Virus record (IMG/VR): IMGVR_UViG_3300032893_000101 | Span: 1 to 44,510 of that record | Reading direction: 5' to 3' (one strand) | DNA: 44,510 nucleotides | Origin: a virus | Part shown: positions 1 to 7,530 of the stretch, piece after piece | Numbering within the stretch: position 1 is the stretch's first letter | How the letters are laid out: each line of letters starts with the position of its first letter | Position numbers and translations under genes: made by a program | The notes under the pieces: generated by a model | What the model was told of the DNA's origin: nothing | Databases searched by the model: none | Seen by the model: the letters and a program-made list of their open reading frames with translations, nothing else

Positions 1-127
1 GCTCACGCCGGCGGCGCAGGTTTATTCCGGCACGCTGGCGAACTTCAAGGAAGGCACGGCCACGCCGGGCAGCGGCACGAGCTTTGCCAGCATGTGCGCG
101 AGCAGCTATATCCAGCGCAAGGGGCCG
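1..127. repeat. Left copy of 127-bp terminal direct repeat (circular join)
   Basis: Bases 1-127 are identical to 44384-44510. The capsid reading frame leaves the right end and continues in frame at base 2 of the left end. An exact 127-base overlap equals a common assembler k-mer size, so I read this as the overlap of a circular contig and not as a biological terminal repeat. The unique length is then 44,383 bp. Confidence 0.95.
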
Positions 128-535
128 CTGACGATGGACGCGTTCCTGGGCATTTACCTGAAACAGGCGTTCACGCAGTTCACCACCTACAGCGAGGACA
201 AGGCGAACTACACGAGTGTGCGCCAGTTCCAGCGGCCGGGCGACGAAAAGACGCTGACGGCGACGATTGACCAGCTGGTGACGGACACGGGCGTGGTGCG
301 GCTGCACGCGAGCAGCTATCTGCGCAAAAACACGACCACCGGCGCGGACACGGCTTACACGCACCGGAGCGGCATCGTGGTGGACATGGACATGATCGGG
401 CTGGCCTACACGCGCCTGCCGCGCATTGTGCCGCAGGAATACAAGGGCGGCGGCCCGCGCGCGATCTGCGACGCGATCGCGCTGCACATGTTCGACAATC
501 CGCTGGGAGCGATGAAGATGGAAATCAGTTCCTAA
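1..535 (+). CDS. Major capsid protein, 3' part (joins 43884-44510)
   Basis: This is the C-terminal 177 residues of the capsid gene. In-frame codons start at base 2, and joining to the segment that starts at 43884 gives a 344-residue protein. The joined N-terminus (TPYTSMLAKRTKP, then PHSWQGEVYPD) resembles the SU10/DUF5309 family of HK97-fold capsid proteins, in which a TPF-type motif is followed by an aromatic E/D segment. The placement directly after a scaffold-like gene and before a decoration-like gene is the normal head-module order. The family call is from memory. The protein forms the icosahedral shell. Confidence 0.8.
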   Translation, partial: LTPAAQVYSGTLANFKEGTATPGSGTSFASMCASSYIQRKGPLTMDAFLGIYLKQAFTQFTTYSEDKANYTSVRQFQRPGDEKTLTATIDQLVTDTGVVRLHASSYLRKNTTTGADTAYTHRSGIVVDMDMIGLAYTRLPRIVPQEYKGGGPRAICDAIALHMFDNPLGAMKMEISS

Positions 536-656
536 ACCGCGAACCACGCGAAATACACGAACAAAGACCAAAACAAACAAAAACATTTCTCACGCAAAGG
601 CGCCAAGACGCAAATTAAAAGCAAAAACAAACGAAACATTTAACCAGGAAAATACA
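536..656 (+). repeat. Spacer made of dispersed host-type repeats
   Basis: The gap between capsid and decoration genes holds one copy of the ACCGCGAACCACGCGAAATA element followed by an ACGCAAAGGCGCCAAGACGC-type element and A-rich sequence. Related copies lie at 1685-1715, 8140-8170, 32280-32347, 34440-34500 and 41585-41645. I see no gene here. The A-rich end, just before the ATG at 657, may help translation initiation because there is no clear Shine-Dalgarno sequence. Confidence 0.6.
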
Positions 657-1100
657 ATGAGAGTTAATCCATTATTCACAGAGGAAGCGGCCTTCGCGGA
701 CGCGGACCATTTCGTGGACATCACCTACGCGGACCTGACCGGGACGGGCAACACGCAGACGCTGCCCATCCTGACCAATTACGCGAACGCCACGGGCGTG
801 AACGTGATCGGCGCGCGGCTGATCACGCCGTTTGTCTCCAGCGACGGCACGCTGGTAAGCACGGCGTTCACGATCGGCGACGCCGGGAGCGCCACGCGTT
901 ACCTGGCCAGCACGGAGACGAACGCGGCGGGCAGTTACATCACCGAAAGCGTGGGCGCGCTGAGCATCCCGCACATTGACACGGCGGACACGGTGGTGAA
1001 TGCCTACGTGACGGCCACGGCGGCCAAGGTGCTGAGCACGCACACGGCAGGCGTGCTGCGGGTGTTCCTGCAATTCAAGGACGGCCGCGCACCGCAGTAG
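657..1100 (+). CDS. Putative head decoration / capsid-associated protein
   Basis: The product is 147 residues, rich in Thr, Ala and Val, with no signal peptide or membrane segment and an apparently all-beta composition. It lies 121 bp after the capsid gene and is followed by two hairpins. That position is typical of decoration or head-stabilisation proteins, which bind the outside of the capsid after expansion. No family motif is recognised; the role is inferred from position and composition. Confidence 0.55.
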   Translation: MRVNPLFTEEAAFADADHFVDITYADLTGTGNTQTLPILTNYANATGVNVIGARLITPFVSSDGTLVSTAFTIGDAGSATRYLASTETNAAGSYITESVGALSIPHIDTADTVVNAYVTATAAKVLSTHTAGVLRVFLQFKDGRAPQ

Positions 1101-1107
1101 GCAGTTT

Positions 1108-1201
1108 CCGGCGGCAACGACACCGCCGGGGTTGAAGAGGCGAGTGGTTAGGTTCCCGGGCGCCGGACGGTCATGGGAGTTTCCGGCCGGCGCCCGGTTT
1201 T
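1108..1201 (+). terminator. Double hairpin with T-run, end of the head transcription unit
   Basis: CCGGCGG (1108-1114) pairs with CCGCCGG (1123-1129) across an 8-nt loop. Then CCGGGCGCCGG (1156-1166) pairs perfectly over 11 bp with CCGGCGCCCGG (1187-1197), followed directly by TTTT (1198-1201). The second hairpin has the form of an intrinsic terminator. It sits after the capsid and decoration genes, where high transcript levels usually need to be limited. Confidence 0.7.
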
Positions 1202-1206
1202 GACAA

Positions 1207-1647
1207 ATGAAGCCGCAATACGAACTCAAAGACAGCGTGGCCGAGGACCGGCAGGTGCTCAAGATCCTCGCCGGCTTTGAACAGCTCCGACGGCTGGAGG
1301 CGCGGCGCGAGTTTGCGGCGATCGCGCGGCGCGGCCGGGACCGGGTTTTCCTGAACGCCGGCGGCATGGGCGGCGAGCTGCGCAGCCAGGTGCACGCGGC
1401 CAGTTTCCATTACTGGGGCCAGCGACTGGGGTATCAGTGCTGGAATGACCCGCAATTCTGCCGCGAATATCTGCGTGACAATGAGTATGCAAGGGTGAAA
1501 AGCCGGCCGCGAAACCCCACAGTAAGCATGGCGGCGAGGGCGCCGTGGGCACCCATCGGAACGGCGGCGAGGGCGCCGCGGCCACCGGCAAGGCGGGGGG
1601 TGAATTTGAGCGGGGCCAATTTCAACGGGCTAAAATTGGCAAACTGA
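1207..1647 (+). CDS. Hypothetical late protein with repeat-derived C-terminal tail
   Basis: The product is 146 residues. The first ~95 look like ordinary coding sequence: a charged helical start, then GGMGGELRSQ and an aromatic-rich FHYWGQRLGYQCW stretch. The rest (from about residue 108) is built from two copies of the GAGGGCGCC dispersed repeat (1530-1551 and 1563-1585), read here in a frame giving MAARAPWAP and TAARAPRPP. The functional protein may end near residue 100, with the repeat having extended the frame. Start ATG at 1207 lies just beyond the terminator T-run with no clear RBS. Function is unknown. Confidence 0.5.
   Translation: MKPQYELKDSVAEDRQVLKILAGFEQLRRLEARREFAAIARRGRDRVFLNAGGMGGELRSQVHAASFHYWGQRLGYQCWNDPQFCREYLRDNEYARVKSRPRNPTVSMAARAPWAPIGTAARAPRPPARRGVNLSGANFNGLKLAN
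1530..1585 (+). repeat. Pair of dispersed GAGGGCGCC palindrome-core repeats (copies 1-2)
   Basis: Copies at 1530-1551 (imperfect: GTGGGCAC end) and 1563-1585 share the core GGCGGCGAGGGCGCC plus GCGGCCAC. They are spaced 33 bp apart. The same element occurs as pairs in the terminase (33287-33342) and scaffold (42636-42700) genes. Confidence 0.85.
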
Positions 1648-1721
1648 TTTTTAGACAGAATTAACAGAAGCAACAGAATTCAATTTAACCGCGAACAACG
1701 CGAAATACACAAACCAAAAAA

Positions 1722-2243
1722 ATGAAAACAAAACAAAACATCATCGGGCTGGCGGCCGTCGCGTTGCTGGCGTTATTCACCATTGAAACCGTCAATGCCA
1801 AGGATTGGACTTATGTGACGAACGCGCTGGCGCCGGCACTCACCAATTGCGTGCAGATCGTGGGCGGGACCGCCATCGCGGACAGCAACAGTGTGGCGGG
1901 GACGGCGTTCGAGATCCCGCAGAACGTCGCCTGGAGCATCCTGATTCCAAACAATTGCTGGACGAACGGCGGGGGCACCACGCCGCCGGTGAACAACAGC
2001 AACACGGTGTATTACCTGAGCTTCAGCCCGCTGTCAGCCGCGGCCAACACGGGTAATACGACGGCGACGGGAAACATCCTGGCGCTGGGCGTGAATGAGA
2101 ACGGCACGAACGGCTGCGCGGCGGGAACCAATTTCATGCCCGGCGCGTTGAGCGGTTACCGCACCGGCAAGATCACGCGCGTGACGACGGGCAGCACGAA
2201 CAACGTCTATACGCCGTATTGCATCATCGGCAGTTTCCAGTGA
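1722..2243 (+). CDS. Secreted hypothetical protein in virion module
   Basis: The 173-residue product starts with a textbook Sec signal peptide: MKTKQN, then a hydrophobic core to about residue 20 and a likely cleavage after NA in TVNA-KDW. The mature part is rich in Asn, Thr and Gly with four Cys (CVQI, NNCW, NGCA, YCII), consistent with a disulphide-stabilised beta protein outside the cytoplasm. It sits between capsid and adaptor genes. A virion protein with a cleavable export signal is unusual; it may instead act in the periplasm or at the cell surface. No family recognised. Confidence 0.65.
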   Translation: MKTKQNIIGLAAVALLALFTIETVNAKDWTYVTNALAPALTNCVQIVGGTAIADSNSVAGTAFEIPQNVAWSILIPNNCWTNGGGTTPPVNNSNTVYYLSFSPLSAAANTGNTTATGNILALGVNENGTNGCAAGTNFMPGALSGYRTGKITRVTTGSTNNVYTPYCIIGSFQ

Positions 2244-2253
2244 GGGGCATGAA

Positions 2254-2293
2254 GCGTTGAATCGTTACATCGTTGAATCGTTGAATCGTTGAA
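2254..2293 (+). repeat. Tandem octamer repeat, 5 units of (T/G)CGTTGAA/TCGTTACA
   Basis: Five consecutive 8-bp units (GCGTTGAA, TCGTTACA, then three TCGTTGAA) lie in the 64-bp gap between 2243 and the ATG at 2308. Closely related tracts occur inside coding sequence at 3834-3897 and 7544-7575. Confidence 0.9.
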
Positions 2294-2307
2294 TTGGGCA
2301 AAAACAA

Positions 2308-3396
2308 ATGCGAACGGTCACTTACCAAAGTGTGTTGTGGGGCGCGGCCCGGCTGCTGGGCCTCGACCCCACACGCGATCTGAACGGCCAGACCGCGGCG
2401 CGGTTGACGGAATACATCAACCGCGCCGTGAGCAAGGGCTGGCGCTTTGGCCAGTGGCCGGAATGGACGCTGACGGAGCAGCGCTATTTCCGCCCGGAAT
2501 ACGACGCCACCGAGGCGGTGCCCGCGCCCACGGCCGCCGCGCCGCAGGAACGGTATTACATCGCCGCCGACCGCTACTATCAGGCGCTGCAGGCCAGCAC
2601 GGGACAGTTGCCGGCCACGCTGCAGCCGGACGGGACCTATCTGGAAAATTCCGCCTACTGGGCGGAATGCCATCCGAGCTACCAGGCCGCGGACTGGGCG
2701 GCGGGCGTGCAGTTTGGCGTGGGCGAAGGCAGCGGGCTGCCCTGGCAATGCCGGAATCCGCAGGACGGCCTCTATTACCAGTGCATTGCGGCGCACACGG
2801 CCGGCGCGACGTTCGACGCCAGCAAGTTTGGCGTGCTCACGCCGTTCCAGCGTTTCATTGATTACAACCAGACGGGCGAGACGCCCATCTGGGAGGCGCC
2901 CAGCGTGTGCGCGAGCCGGCGGGATCCGCGCGTGTTCCCCGGCAACCCATGGACGATCAGCACGGGCCGCAACGACCGGGGCATCACGTTTCCCGGCTGC
3001 ACGGTGAACGTGGTGTGGCTGCGGTTCTGGGGCGCACCGCCGGTGTTCACCAGCACGAGCTTTTCCAGCACGACGGCCTACGCCGCCGGCGTGACGATTT
3101 ACGACCCGACCACGGGCGATTGCTGGACCAGCACGGCGGCGACGACGGCCGGCCAAAGCCCCAGCAGCACGCCGGCCAAGTGGAGCAAGGTGGAGTTTCC
3201 GTTTGTATTGAGCGCCTACGCGAAGCGGATGGCGCAGGCGGATGTTTTGCGCGACCAGAAGCAGACGAGCCGGGCGCAGGACGAGCAGCTGGCCGCCGAG
3301 GACGAATTGCAGGATGAGCTGGACAAGGCGCTGGACGGGCAGGGCATTTACGAGAGCGCCACGGTGATGACGGCGCCATCGCCAGGGATTTGGTGA
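2308..3396 (+). CDS. Putative head-tail adaptor (connector) with carbohydrate-binding-like inserts
   Basis: The 362-residue product has a helical N-terminus (about 1-60, including QSVLWGAARLLGLDP, INRAVSKGW and PEWTLTEQRYF) of the kind seen in podovirus adaptors and T7 gp11-like tail tubular proteins, which join portal to tail. The helical segment at the end (AYAKRMAQADVLRDQ to DELDKAL) would close that core. Between them are up to three small modules with the WxxGxxY and YY-C/W-S-A-TxAG pattern of CBM5/12-like chitin-binding folds (about 85-130, 130-185 and 245-295). The adaptor call rests on position and N-terminal pattern. It lies in the late operon upstream of the tail fibres. Confidence 0.5.
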   Translation: MRTVTYQSVLWGAARLLGLDPTRDLNGQTAARLTEYINRAVSKGWRFGQWPEWTLTEQRYFRPEYDATEAVPAPTAAAPQERYYIAADRYYQALQASTGQLPATLQPDGTYLENSAYWAECHPSYQAADWAAGVQFGVGEGSGLPWQCRNPQDGLYYQCIAAHTAGATFDASKFGVLTPFQRFIDYNQTGETPIWEAPSVCASRRDPRVFPGNPWTISTGRNDRGITFPGCTVNVVWLRFWGAPPVFTSTSFSSTTAYAAGVTIYDPTTGDCWTSTAATTAGQSPSSTPAKWSKVEFPFVLSAYAKRMAQADVLRDQKQTSRAQDEQLAAEDELQDELDKALDGQGIYESATVMTAPSPGIW

Positions 3397-3430
3397 GACA
3401 GAATTAACAGAATTAACAGGATTAAAACTT
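3397..3430 (+). repeat. Dispersed AGACAGAATTAACAGAATTAA spacer repeat
   Basis: The whole gap between two late genes is one copy of the A/T-rich element AGACAGAATTAACAGAAT with an extra AACAGGATT unit. Other copies fill gaps at about 1653, 7502, 34438 and 34950. They always start within a few bases of a stop codon. Confidence 0.8.
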
Positions 3431-3817
3431 ATGGGACTACGCAACATCAGCATCAAAGGGGCGGACGATTACGCCAGCAACAGCAGCAGCGGCCATTACG
3501 TGCCCACCCTGCAGGTGTGCCCGGTGACCAGCAAGGCCTACAAGGTGAACATCTATTGCAAGACCGGCGCCACGCAGCCGCTTTACCTGTGGCTGATTGA
3601 CGACGCGGCCGGGAGCGCCAACAGCGTGGACCCGAAACACGTGCGGCCGCTGCTTGCCGGCCTGAGCGACACGTGGGACCTGGGGCCGGGCGGCAGCCTG
3701 TTCAAGAAGGGGATTTACGCCGTCATTGCCACCAACGAACCGGCCGATCCAACCACCAAGCCGACCGCGGCCGGCAACGACCAGGCGATCGTGACGGTGG
3801 ATTTCAACAACTCTTGA
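3431..3817 (+). CDS. Hypothetical structural protein
   Basis: The product is 128 residues without signal peptide or membrane segment, beginning MGLRNISIKGADDY. Alternating polar and hydrophobic stretches (KAYKVNIYCKTG, PLYLWLIDDAAG, KKGIYAVIATNE, QAIVTVDFNN) suggest a small beta sandwich. It is the only gene between the adaptor and the collagen-like fibre and ends 1 bp before the next ATG, so translation is probably coupled. Likely a minor virion or tail protein; not recognised. Confidence 0.5.
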   Translation: MGLRNISIKGADDYASNSSSGHYVPTLQVCPVTSKAYKVNIYCKTGATQPLYLWLIDDAAGSANSVDPKHVRPLLAGLSDTWDLGPGGSLFKKGIYAVIATNEPADPTTKPTAAGNDQAIVTVDFNNS

Positions 3818-3818
3818 T

Positions 3819-4637
3819 ATGAAACCGACTACATCGTTACAGCGTTACAGCGTTACATCGTTGCATCGTTACATCGTTGCAGCGTGGCAGCGGTGCATTG
3901 TGGCGGGGTTGCTGCTCACTCTAGGCGTCTGGAGTGGCTGGGCGCAGCCCAGCCCGTCCCGCGGCACGAACATCTTTGTCTTTGTCACGCCGGCGACGGT
4001 GATCGCCAGCAACACGCTGCCGCTGGATTCCGGCGCGACGCCATCGGTGTCGGTCACGGGCACGAATGTGCAGGTGTGGCAGTGGAGCGCGCCGACCAAC
4101 GCCCTGATTTTGATGACCAACCCGGCGACCGTGGCGGCGGGCGGAACCCCGACCGCGGTCAATGTGGGCACGACCAACCATCCCGTCTGGCAATTGGGAT
4201 TGGTGACGGGCGCGACCGGCGCGACGGGCGCGACCGGCGCGACGGGCGCCAAAGGCGACACGGGGGCAAAGGGCGACACGGGCGCGACCGGGGCCACCGG
4301 ACCCGCCGGCCAGGGCTCGGTGCTGACCAACATTTTCACCGGCATCGCCACGGCCAAGCAGACCAAATCCGTGGGAGCGGGCCATGTGTTTCTGGGGGCG
4401 TATCTCACCTGCACATCCAGCGACGGCGGACTGTCCACCGGCGACACCATTGATTACCGGGCGGCCTGGGATGCCTCCTACTCCGAGCAGTATTTCTACG
4501 CGGGCATTGACGCGTCCGGGAACCTGTATGAAGGCTCGGTAAACACGGACCCGGCCGTGGCCAAGATCACGTTCAACGGGGCGCGGAACAACGTGACTGC
4601 GTGGAGTCATTTCAGCCTGACGGTTTTGTATCAATGA
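3819..4637 (+). CDS. Collagen-like tail fibre with signal/anchor segment
   Basis: The 272-residue product has three parts. The N-terminus (about 5-30) is an octapeptide repeat (TSLQRYSV, TSLHRYIV, AAWQRCIV) encoded by an 8-bp DNA repeat, followed by a hydrophobic stretch AGLLLTLGVWSGWAQ that looks like a signal peptide ending in AQ. Residues about 130-165 are collagen-type Gly-X-Y triplets (GATGATGAKGDTG...GPAG), which trimerise fibre shafts. The C-terminal ~105 residues form a globular head with Tyr-rich beta segments, the presumed binding tip. It overlaps the next gene by ATGA. Probable fibre; why a fibre would be exported is open. Confidence 0.65.
   Translation: MKPTTSLQRYSVTSLHRYIVAAWQRCIVAGLLLTLGVWSGWAQPSPSRGTNIFVFVTPATVIASNTLPLDSGATPSVSVTGTNVQVWQWSAPTNALILMTNPATVAAGGTPTAVNVGTTNHPVWQLGLVTGATGATGATGATGAKGDTGAKGDTGATGATGPAGQGSVLTNIFTGIATAKQTKSVGAGHVFLGAYLTCTSSDGGLSTGDTIDYRAAWDASYSEQYFYAGIDASGNLYEGSVNTDPAVAKITFNGARNNVTAWSHFSLTVLYQ
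3834..3897 (+). repeat. In-gene tandem octamer repeat, 8 units, encoding octapeptides
   Basis: Eight units of the form (T/G)CGTT(A/G)CA, the last two degenerate (GCGTGGCA, GCGGTGCA), run in phase. Because 8 nt x 3 = 24 nt, the translation repeats every 8 residues and supplies the positively charged region before the hydrophobic signal core. Confidence 0.9.
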
Positions 4638-5920
4638 AATGGGCAATCACATGGCTGTTGCTAGTGTGCGCGCTGGCCGCCGAGGGTCAGTATAACACGG
4701 ACGGTTACACTGCGACGACGAACGAGGTGCTGGACGGGCTGAACCAGACCAAGCCGGTGACTTCGTTCACGCTGGCGATCTGGTCACTGACGCACGGCGG
4801 CGGCGGCGGCAACACGAACAATGCCCATTCAGCCAGTTTTGCGGGTGTTGCAACCAATGCTTATTCTGCCAATACAGCGTCAAACTTAAATGCTTACGGA
4901 ACTTCGTTTGATATAGACGCAGGGGGAAACATAAATAGCTCTACTGTTGGTTCTTTTTCTATAAACAGCGGAGCAAATATATCACTCCTTACACCAATAG
5001 GGGCTGGATTTAGTGTTCAGGATGGTGCAAGCGGGACGGCGCAAATAACTGCCGGTTCTGGAAGTTGTGAAGTATTTGTAGATGGGCCGGGTGGGGTTTT
5101 AATATCACCTTCGGATGGTGGTGGACTGGATGTTGGAACATCAGGTCAATTCTCTTTTAACTCCCCAAATCACCCAAATGTTTTTGGTTTTGACAGTATA
5201 AAAGGAAACATGACGAATAACTTGGGTAACATCCAAATTGTTGGTTCCGGTTTGTTTATAGGGAATGGCAGTGGGTTGACGAATGTTGGCGCAATGTGGG
5301 CAACCAACGACCAGAATGGACGTGCGCTGACAAGCCTTGTCACCGCCAGCCTCACGAACGGGCTGGCGACGACGAATTTTGTGCTCACGCAGGAATCGTC
5401 TGGAGCGACGACATTCAATGGGGCGTTTAACGGCAACGGCGGTGGATTGACCAACTTGGCGAACAGCATTCCTGCTGGCAACACGACGAATCTGCTCGCG
5501 AACATCGGTGGCACGGGCGCGACGGTGGCTATTCCTTGGAGTGGACTTCCTTCTGGTGGGAGCAGTTCATCTGCCCAAATGGTTGTAGTTCCAAGCGCCT
5601 TCCCCCAGTCAACAAATTGGGTTCCCAATTTAATTACTAATCACGGTGGTTCATTCGATTTGTTGCTTACCACCAACACAATCTTTATTATGCAGCCGAC
5701 AAATCAAAATCCTGGTGAAAATTGGCGGATTATTGTTCGTCAGGATTCTGTTGGAACTCATTCATTGAATTTTCAAACCAACTCAGCATGGCGTCCGACC
5801 ATTTTCGGGCAAATCCCAAATTTTCAAACCAACGCCAATGCGACGTGCGCAGACATTGAATGCGTAGTTGACCGAACCGGCACAAACACGTGGTTCTGGC
5901 TGACCCCACTCGGCCCTTAG
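4634..5920 (+). CDS. Tail-fibre-like protein with signal peptide and GNGSGLTN repeats
   Basis: I chose the ATG at 4634 because it overlaps the previous stop (ATGA) and gives a clean signal peptide: MKW, a hydrophobic core and cleavage after AAEG or nearby. The 428-residue product has a low-complexity beta body with fibre motifs GNGSGLTNVG and FNGNGGGLTNLA, seen from memory in Verrucomicrobia and Bacteroidetes surface and phage fibres. The end is Trp-rich (NTWFWLTPLGP). From about 4830 the DNA is much more A/T-rich than the rest of the genome, suggesting exchange of this receptor-binding block. Probable receptor-binding or side fibre. Confidence 0.6.
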   Translation: MKWAITWLLLVCALAAEGQYNTDGYTATTNEVLDGLNQTKPVTSFTLAIWSLTHGGGGGNTNNAHSASFAGVATNAYSANTASNLNAYGTSFDIDAGGNINSSTVGSFSINSGANISLLTPIGAGFSVQDGASGTAQITAGSGSCEVFVDGPGGVLISPSDGGGLDVGTSGQFSFNSPNHPNVFGFDSIKGNMTNNLGNIQIVGSGLFIGNGSGLTNVGAMWATNDQNGRALTSLVTASLTNGLATTNFVLTQESSGATTFNGAFNGNGGGLTNLANSIPAGNTTNLLANIGGTGATVAIPWSGLPSGGSSSSAQMVVVPSAFPQSTNWVPNLITNHGGSFDLLLTTNTIFIMQPTNQNPGENWRIIVRQDSVGTHSLNFQTNSAWRPTIFGQIPNFQTNANATCADIECVVDRTGTNTWFWLTPLGP

Positions 5921-5921
5921 C

Positions 5922-6692
5922 ATGAAAACCATTTTCACAATTCTGCTTTCTGCTTTCTGCTTTGTGGTTCTGGCTGGCCCATTTGGGCTTTCACCAAACC
6001 TGGAATCGGGGTTGGTTGGCTGGTGGAATTTTAATTCGTTTGCAATTGATTCATCAGGATATGGAAATAATTTAACCGCCATCGGCAGTCCTTTATATTA
6101 TCCTGGAATCGTTGGTGGGGCGGCTTCGCTAAATGGAACAAGCCAATACTTTCAAATTCCAAGTGCTTCGATTTGGAAACCCACAAACAGCATTACTTTG
6201 ACGGGGTGGTGGTGGGCGACAAATACGACGGGGTGGGACAAAATAATTGTTTGTGATTATCGCGCTAATGGAACATGGACAACTCCTTACAGCGCTTGGG
6301 ACATTTCTATTTCACAAGGAACCTCACAAGGCGCTCCAGTTAATAATTCGAGGCAGCCGGGGTTCGTTGTAGCTACCACCGGAGGAGTTTTGCATTATAT
6401 TTGTTCAACCAATGTATTTTCCACAAACCAATGGCATTTTGTGGCTGGAACCTATGATGGAACCAACTTAAATCTTTACATTGATGGAAAATCTGTTGCT
6501 GCGCCGGTCACCGTTACTGGGCCAATAGACTATGGAACCGGGACAAATGCTTCGATTGGTCGGGATTCTCAATACGTTTCCAGTCCGACAGAATATCTGA
6601 ACGGCATGATTGATGACGTTCGCGTTTACAACCGCGCCTTGGCCGCAAGCGAGATTCAACAGCTTTACAACGGAGGCTACGGAACGCCATGA
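5922..6692 (+). CDS. LamG/concanavalin-A-like jellyroll protein, secreted
   Basis: The 256-residue product opens with a signal peptide (MKTIFTILLSAFCFVVLAG). The hydrophobic core is encoded by a heptamer microrepeat (TTTCTGC, about 5940-5966). A single LamG_3-type jellyroll follows: GLVGWWNFN, DSSGYGNNLT, GGAASLNGTSQYFQIP, SITLTGWWW, QWHFVAGTYDGTNLNLYIDG and the closing MIDDVRVYNRALAASEIQQLY. Such domains bind glycans or proteins; here the protein is a likely receptor-binding or adhesin component. The A/T-rich DNA and typical Verrucomicrobia LamG signature suggest acquisition from a host. It overlaps the next gene by ATGA. Confidence 0.8.
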   Translation: MKTIFTILLSAFCFVVLAGPFGLSPNLESGLVGWWNFNSFAIDSSGYGNNLTAIGSPLYYPGIVGGAASLNGTSQYFQIPSASIWKPTNSITLTGWWWATNTTGWDKIIVCDYRANGTWTTPYSAWDISISQGTSQGAPVNNSRQPGFVVATTGGVLHYICSTNVFSTNQWHFVAGTYDGTNLNLYIDGKSVAAPVTVTGPIDYGTGTNASIGRDSQYVSSPTEYLNGMIDDVRVYNRALAASEIQQLYNGGYGTP

Positions 6693-6817
6693 ATCTACAA
6701 ACCCAACGTACTGGAAAACAAACCTTCCCCGTCGCCTTCGTTACATGGCTGCTGAATTTCGTGCCGGAAGGATGGCAGGATTGGAATGGGTTTCATTTTG
6801 GCAAACAAACACTATGA
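6689..6817 (+). CDS. Micro-protein, 42 aa, ATGA-coupled
   Basis: The ATG at 6689 overlaps the stop of the LamG gene (ATGA) and is preceded by GGAGG 15-11 nt upstream. It encodes a 42-residue peptide with an aromatic core (VTWLLNFVPEGWQDWNGFHF) and ends in another ATGA overlap. Support is positional: it is the first of five consecutive ATGA overlaps. Function is unknown; an amphipathic membrane-active peptide is possible. Confidence 0.45.
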   Translation: MNLQTQRTGKQTFPVAFVTWLLNFVPEGWQDWNGFHFGKQTL

Positions 6818-6918
6818 GCAACGGAGCACCATTAGCTGTTTTGGAAAGTAACCTACAAAACCTCGAACAGGTTGTCAACCTGCAAATTTCAACTTCTTGC
6901 ATTGTCGTCCAGAAATGA
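6814..6918 (+). CDS. Micro-protein, 34 aa, ATGA-coupled
   Basis: A 34-residue reading frame (MSNGAPLAVLESNLQNLEQVVNL...) starts in the stop of the previous gene and ends in an ATGA shared with the next. Its heptad-like Leu/Val spacing (VLESNLQNLEQVVNLQI) predicts a short coiled coil. Evidence for expression is only the overlap chain and the absence of gaps. Not recognised. Confidence 0.45.
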   Translation: MSNGAPLAVLESNLQNLEQVVNLQISTSCIVVQK

Positions 6919-7037
6919 CCAGCATTGATACCATCACCCATCTCCCAACTAACATGACCACCATTGACTCAATCATTTCGCAGTTGGAATCAGGCCATGT
7001 CGAGCAGGCTGACAAACATGAAGGAGAAATGGCATGA
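6915..7037 (+). CDS. Micro-protein, 40 aa, ATGA-coupled
   Basis: A 40-residue frame (MTSIDTITHLPTNMTTIDSIISQLESGHVEQ...) begins and ends in ATGA overlaps. It contains a near repeat (TSIDTI and TTIDSI) and an acidic helical end. A strong AAGGAG sits inside its 3' end and serves the next gene. Not recognised; probably a small soluble partner in the lysis or tail block. Confidence 0.45.
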   Translation: MTSIDTITHLPTNMTTIDSIISQLESGHVEQADKHEGEMA

Positions 7038-7267
7038 ATGGAACTGAGAAATGGGTATTTGGCGGGCTGTGCGCCGCGCTGATGGCCATGGGTGGCTACG
7101 GCCTGAATCAGATTGATTGCCTGAAAACACAGGTGAGCGATCTGCGGGCGCAACTGGCCCAGTATAACCAGAAGGTGGACGACATGATCAGCCACCGGGA
7201 AAACCGCGGCCAGGCGTCCAACACGACGAAGCTGGCCCAAACCAAAACAACGGAGATACAACCATGA
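7034..7267 (+). CDS. Single-TM coiled-coil protein, inner-membrane spanin-like
   Basis: The 77-residue product has one N-terminal membrane helix (about 7-24, WVFGGLCAALMAMGGYGL) followed by a coiled coil (LKTQVSDLRAQLAQYNQKVDDMI) and a polar tail. An N-in membrane anchor plus a periplasmic coiled coil beside a holin-like gene is the layout of an inner-membrane spanin. No overlapping outer-membrane lipoprotein partner is found here. RBS AAGGAG lies 8 nt before the ATG, which overlaps the previous stop. The alternative is an unknown membrane-anchored phage protein. Confidence 0.5.
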   Translation: MNGTEKWVFGGLCAALMAMGGYGLNQIDCLKTQVSDLRAQLAQYNQKVDDMISHRENRGQASNTTKLAQTKTTEIQP

Positions 7268-7503
7268 GCAGATTCATCCAAAACGCGTTGACGAACTGGA
7301 AAACCACCATCGCCGGCCTCGGCATGATTGTCGGCGGGGTCGTCCACCTGATTTACGGCATCCATGCCCACGGCCTCACGGAAAGCGATTGCACCACCAC
7401 GGTGCTGTCCATCCTGACCGGGGCGGGTCTGCTCGCGGCGGGGGATGCGGGGATTGCGCCGCCGACCAGCGGAGGGCCGACGGACAAGCAGCAGGGGAGT
7501 TGA
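7264..7503 (+). CDS. Putative holin, two transmembrane segments
   Basis: The 79-residue product has two hydrophobic helices (about 14-32, TIAGLGMIVGGVVHLIYGI; about 44-62, TTTVLSILTGAGLLAAGDAG) and a short polar C-terminus. The NWKTTIAGL start and LLAAGDA end are patterns common in small phage holins, which form the inner-membrane lesion that times lysis. It is the last of the ATGA-overlapped series, directly after the spanin-like gene. The call rests on topology, size and position. Confidence 0.6.
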   Translation: MSRFIQNALTNWKTTIAGLGMIVGGVVHLIYGIHAHGLTESDCTTTVLSILTGAGLLAAGDAGIAPPTSGGPTDKQQGS

Positions 7504-7530
7504 GACAGAATTAACAGAATGAACAAAATT

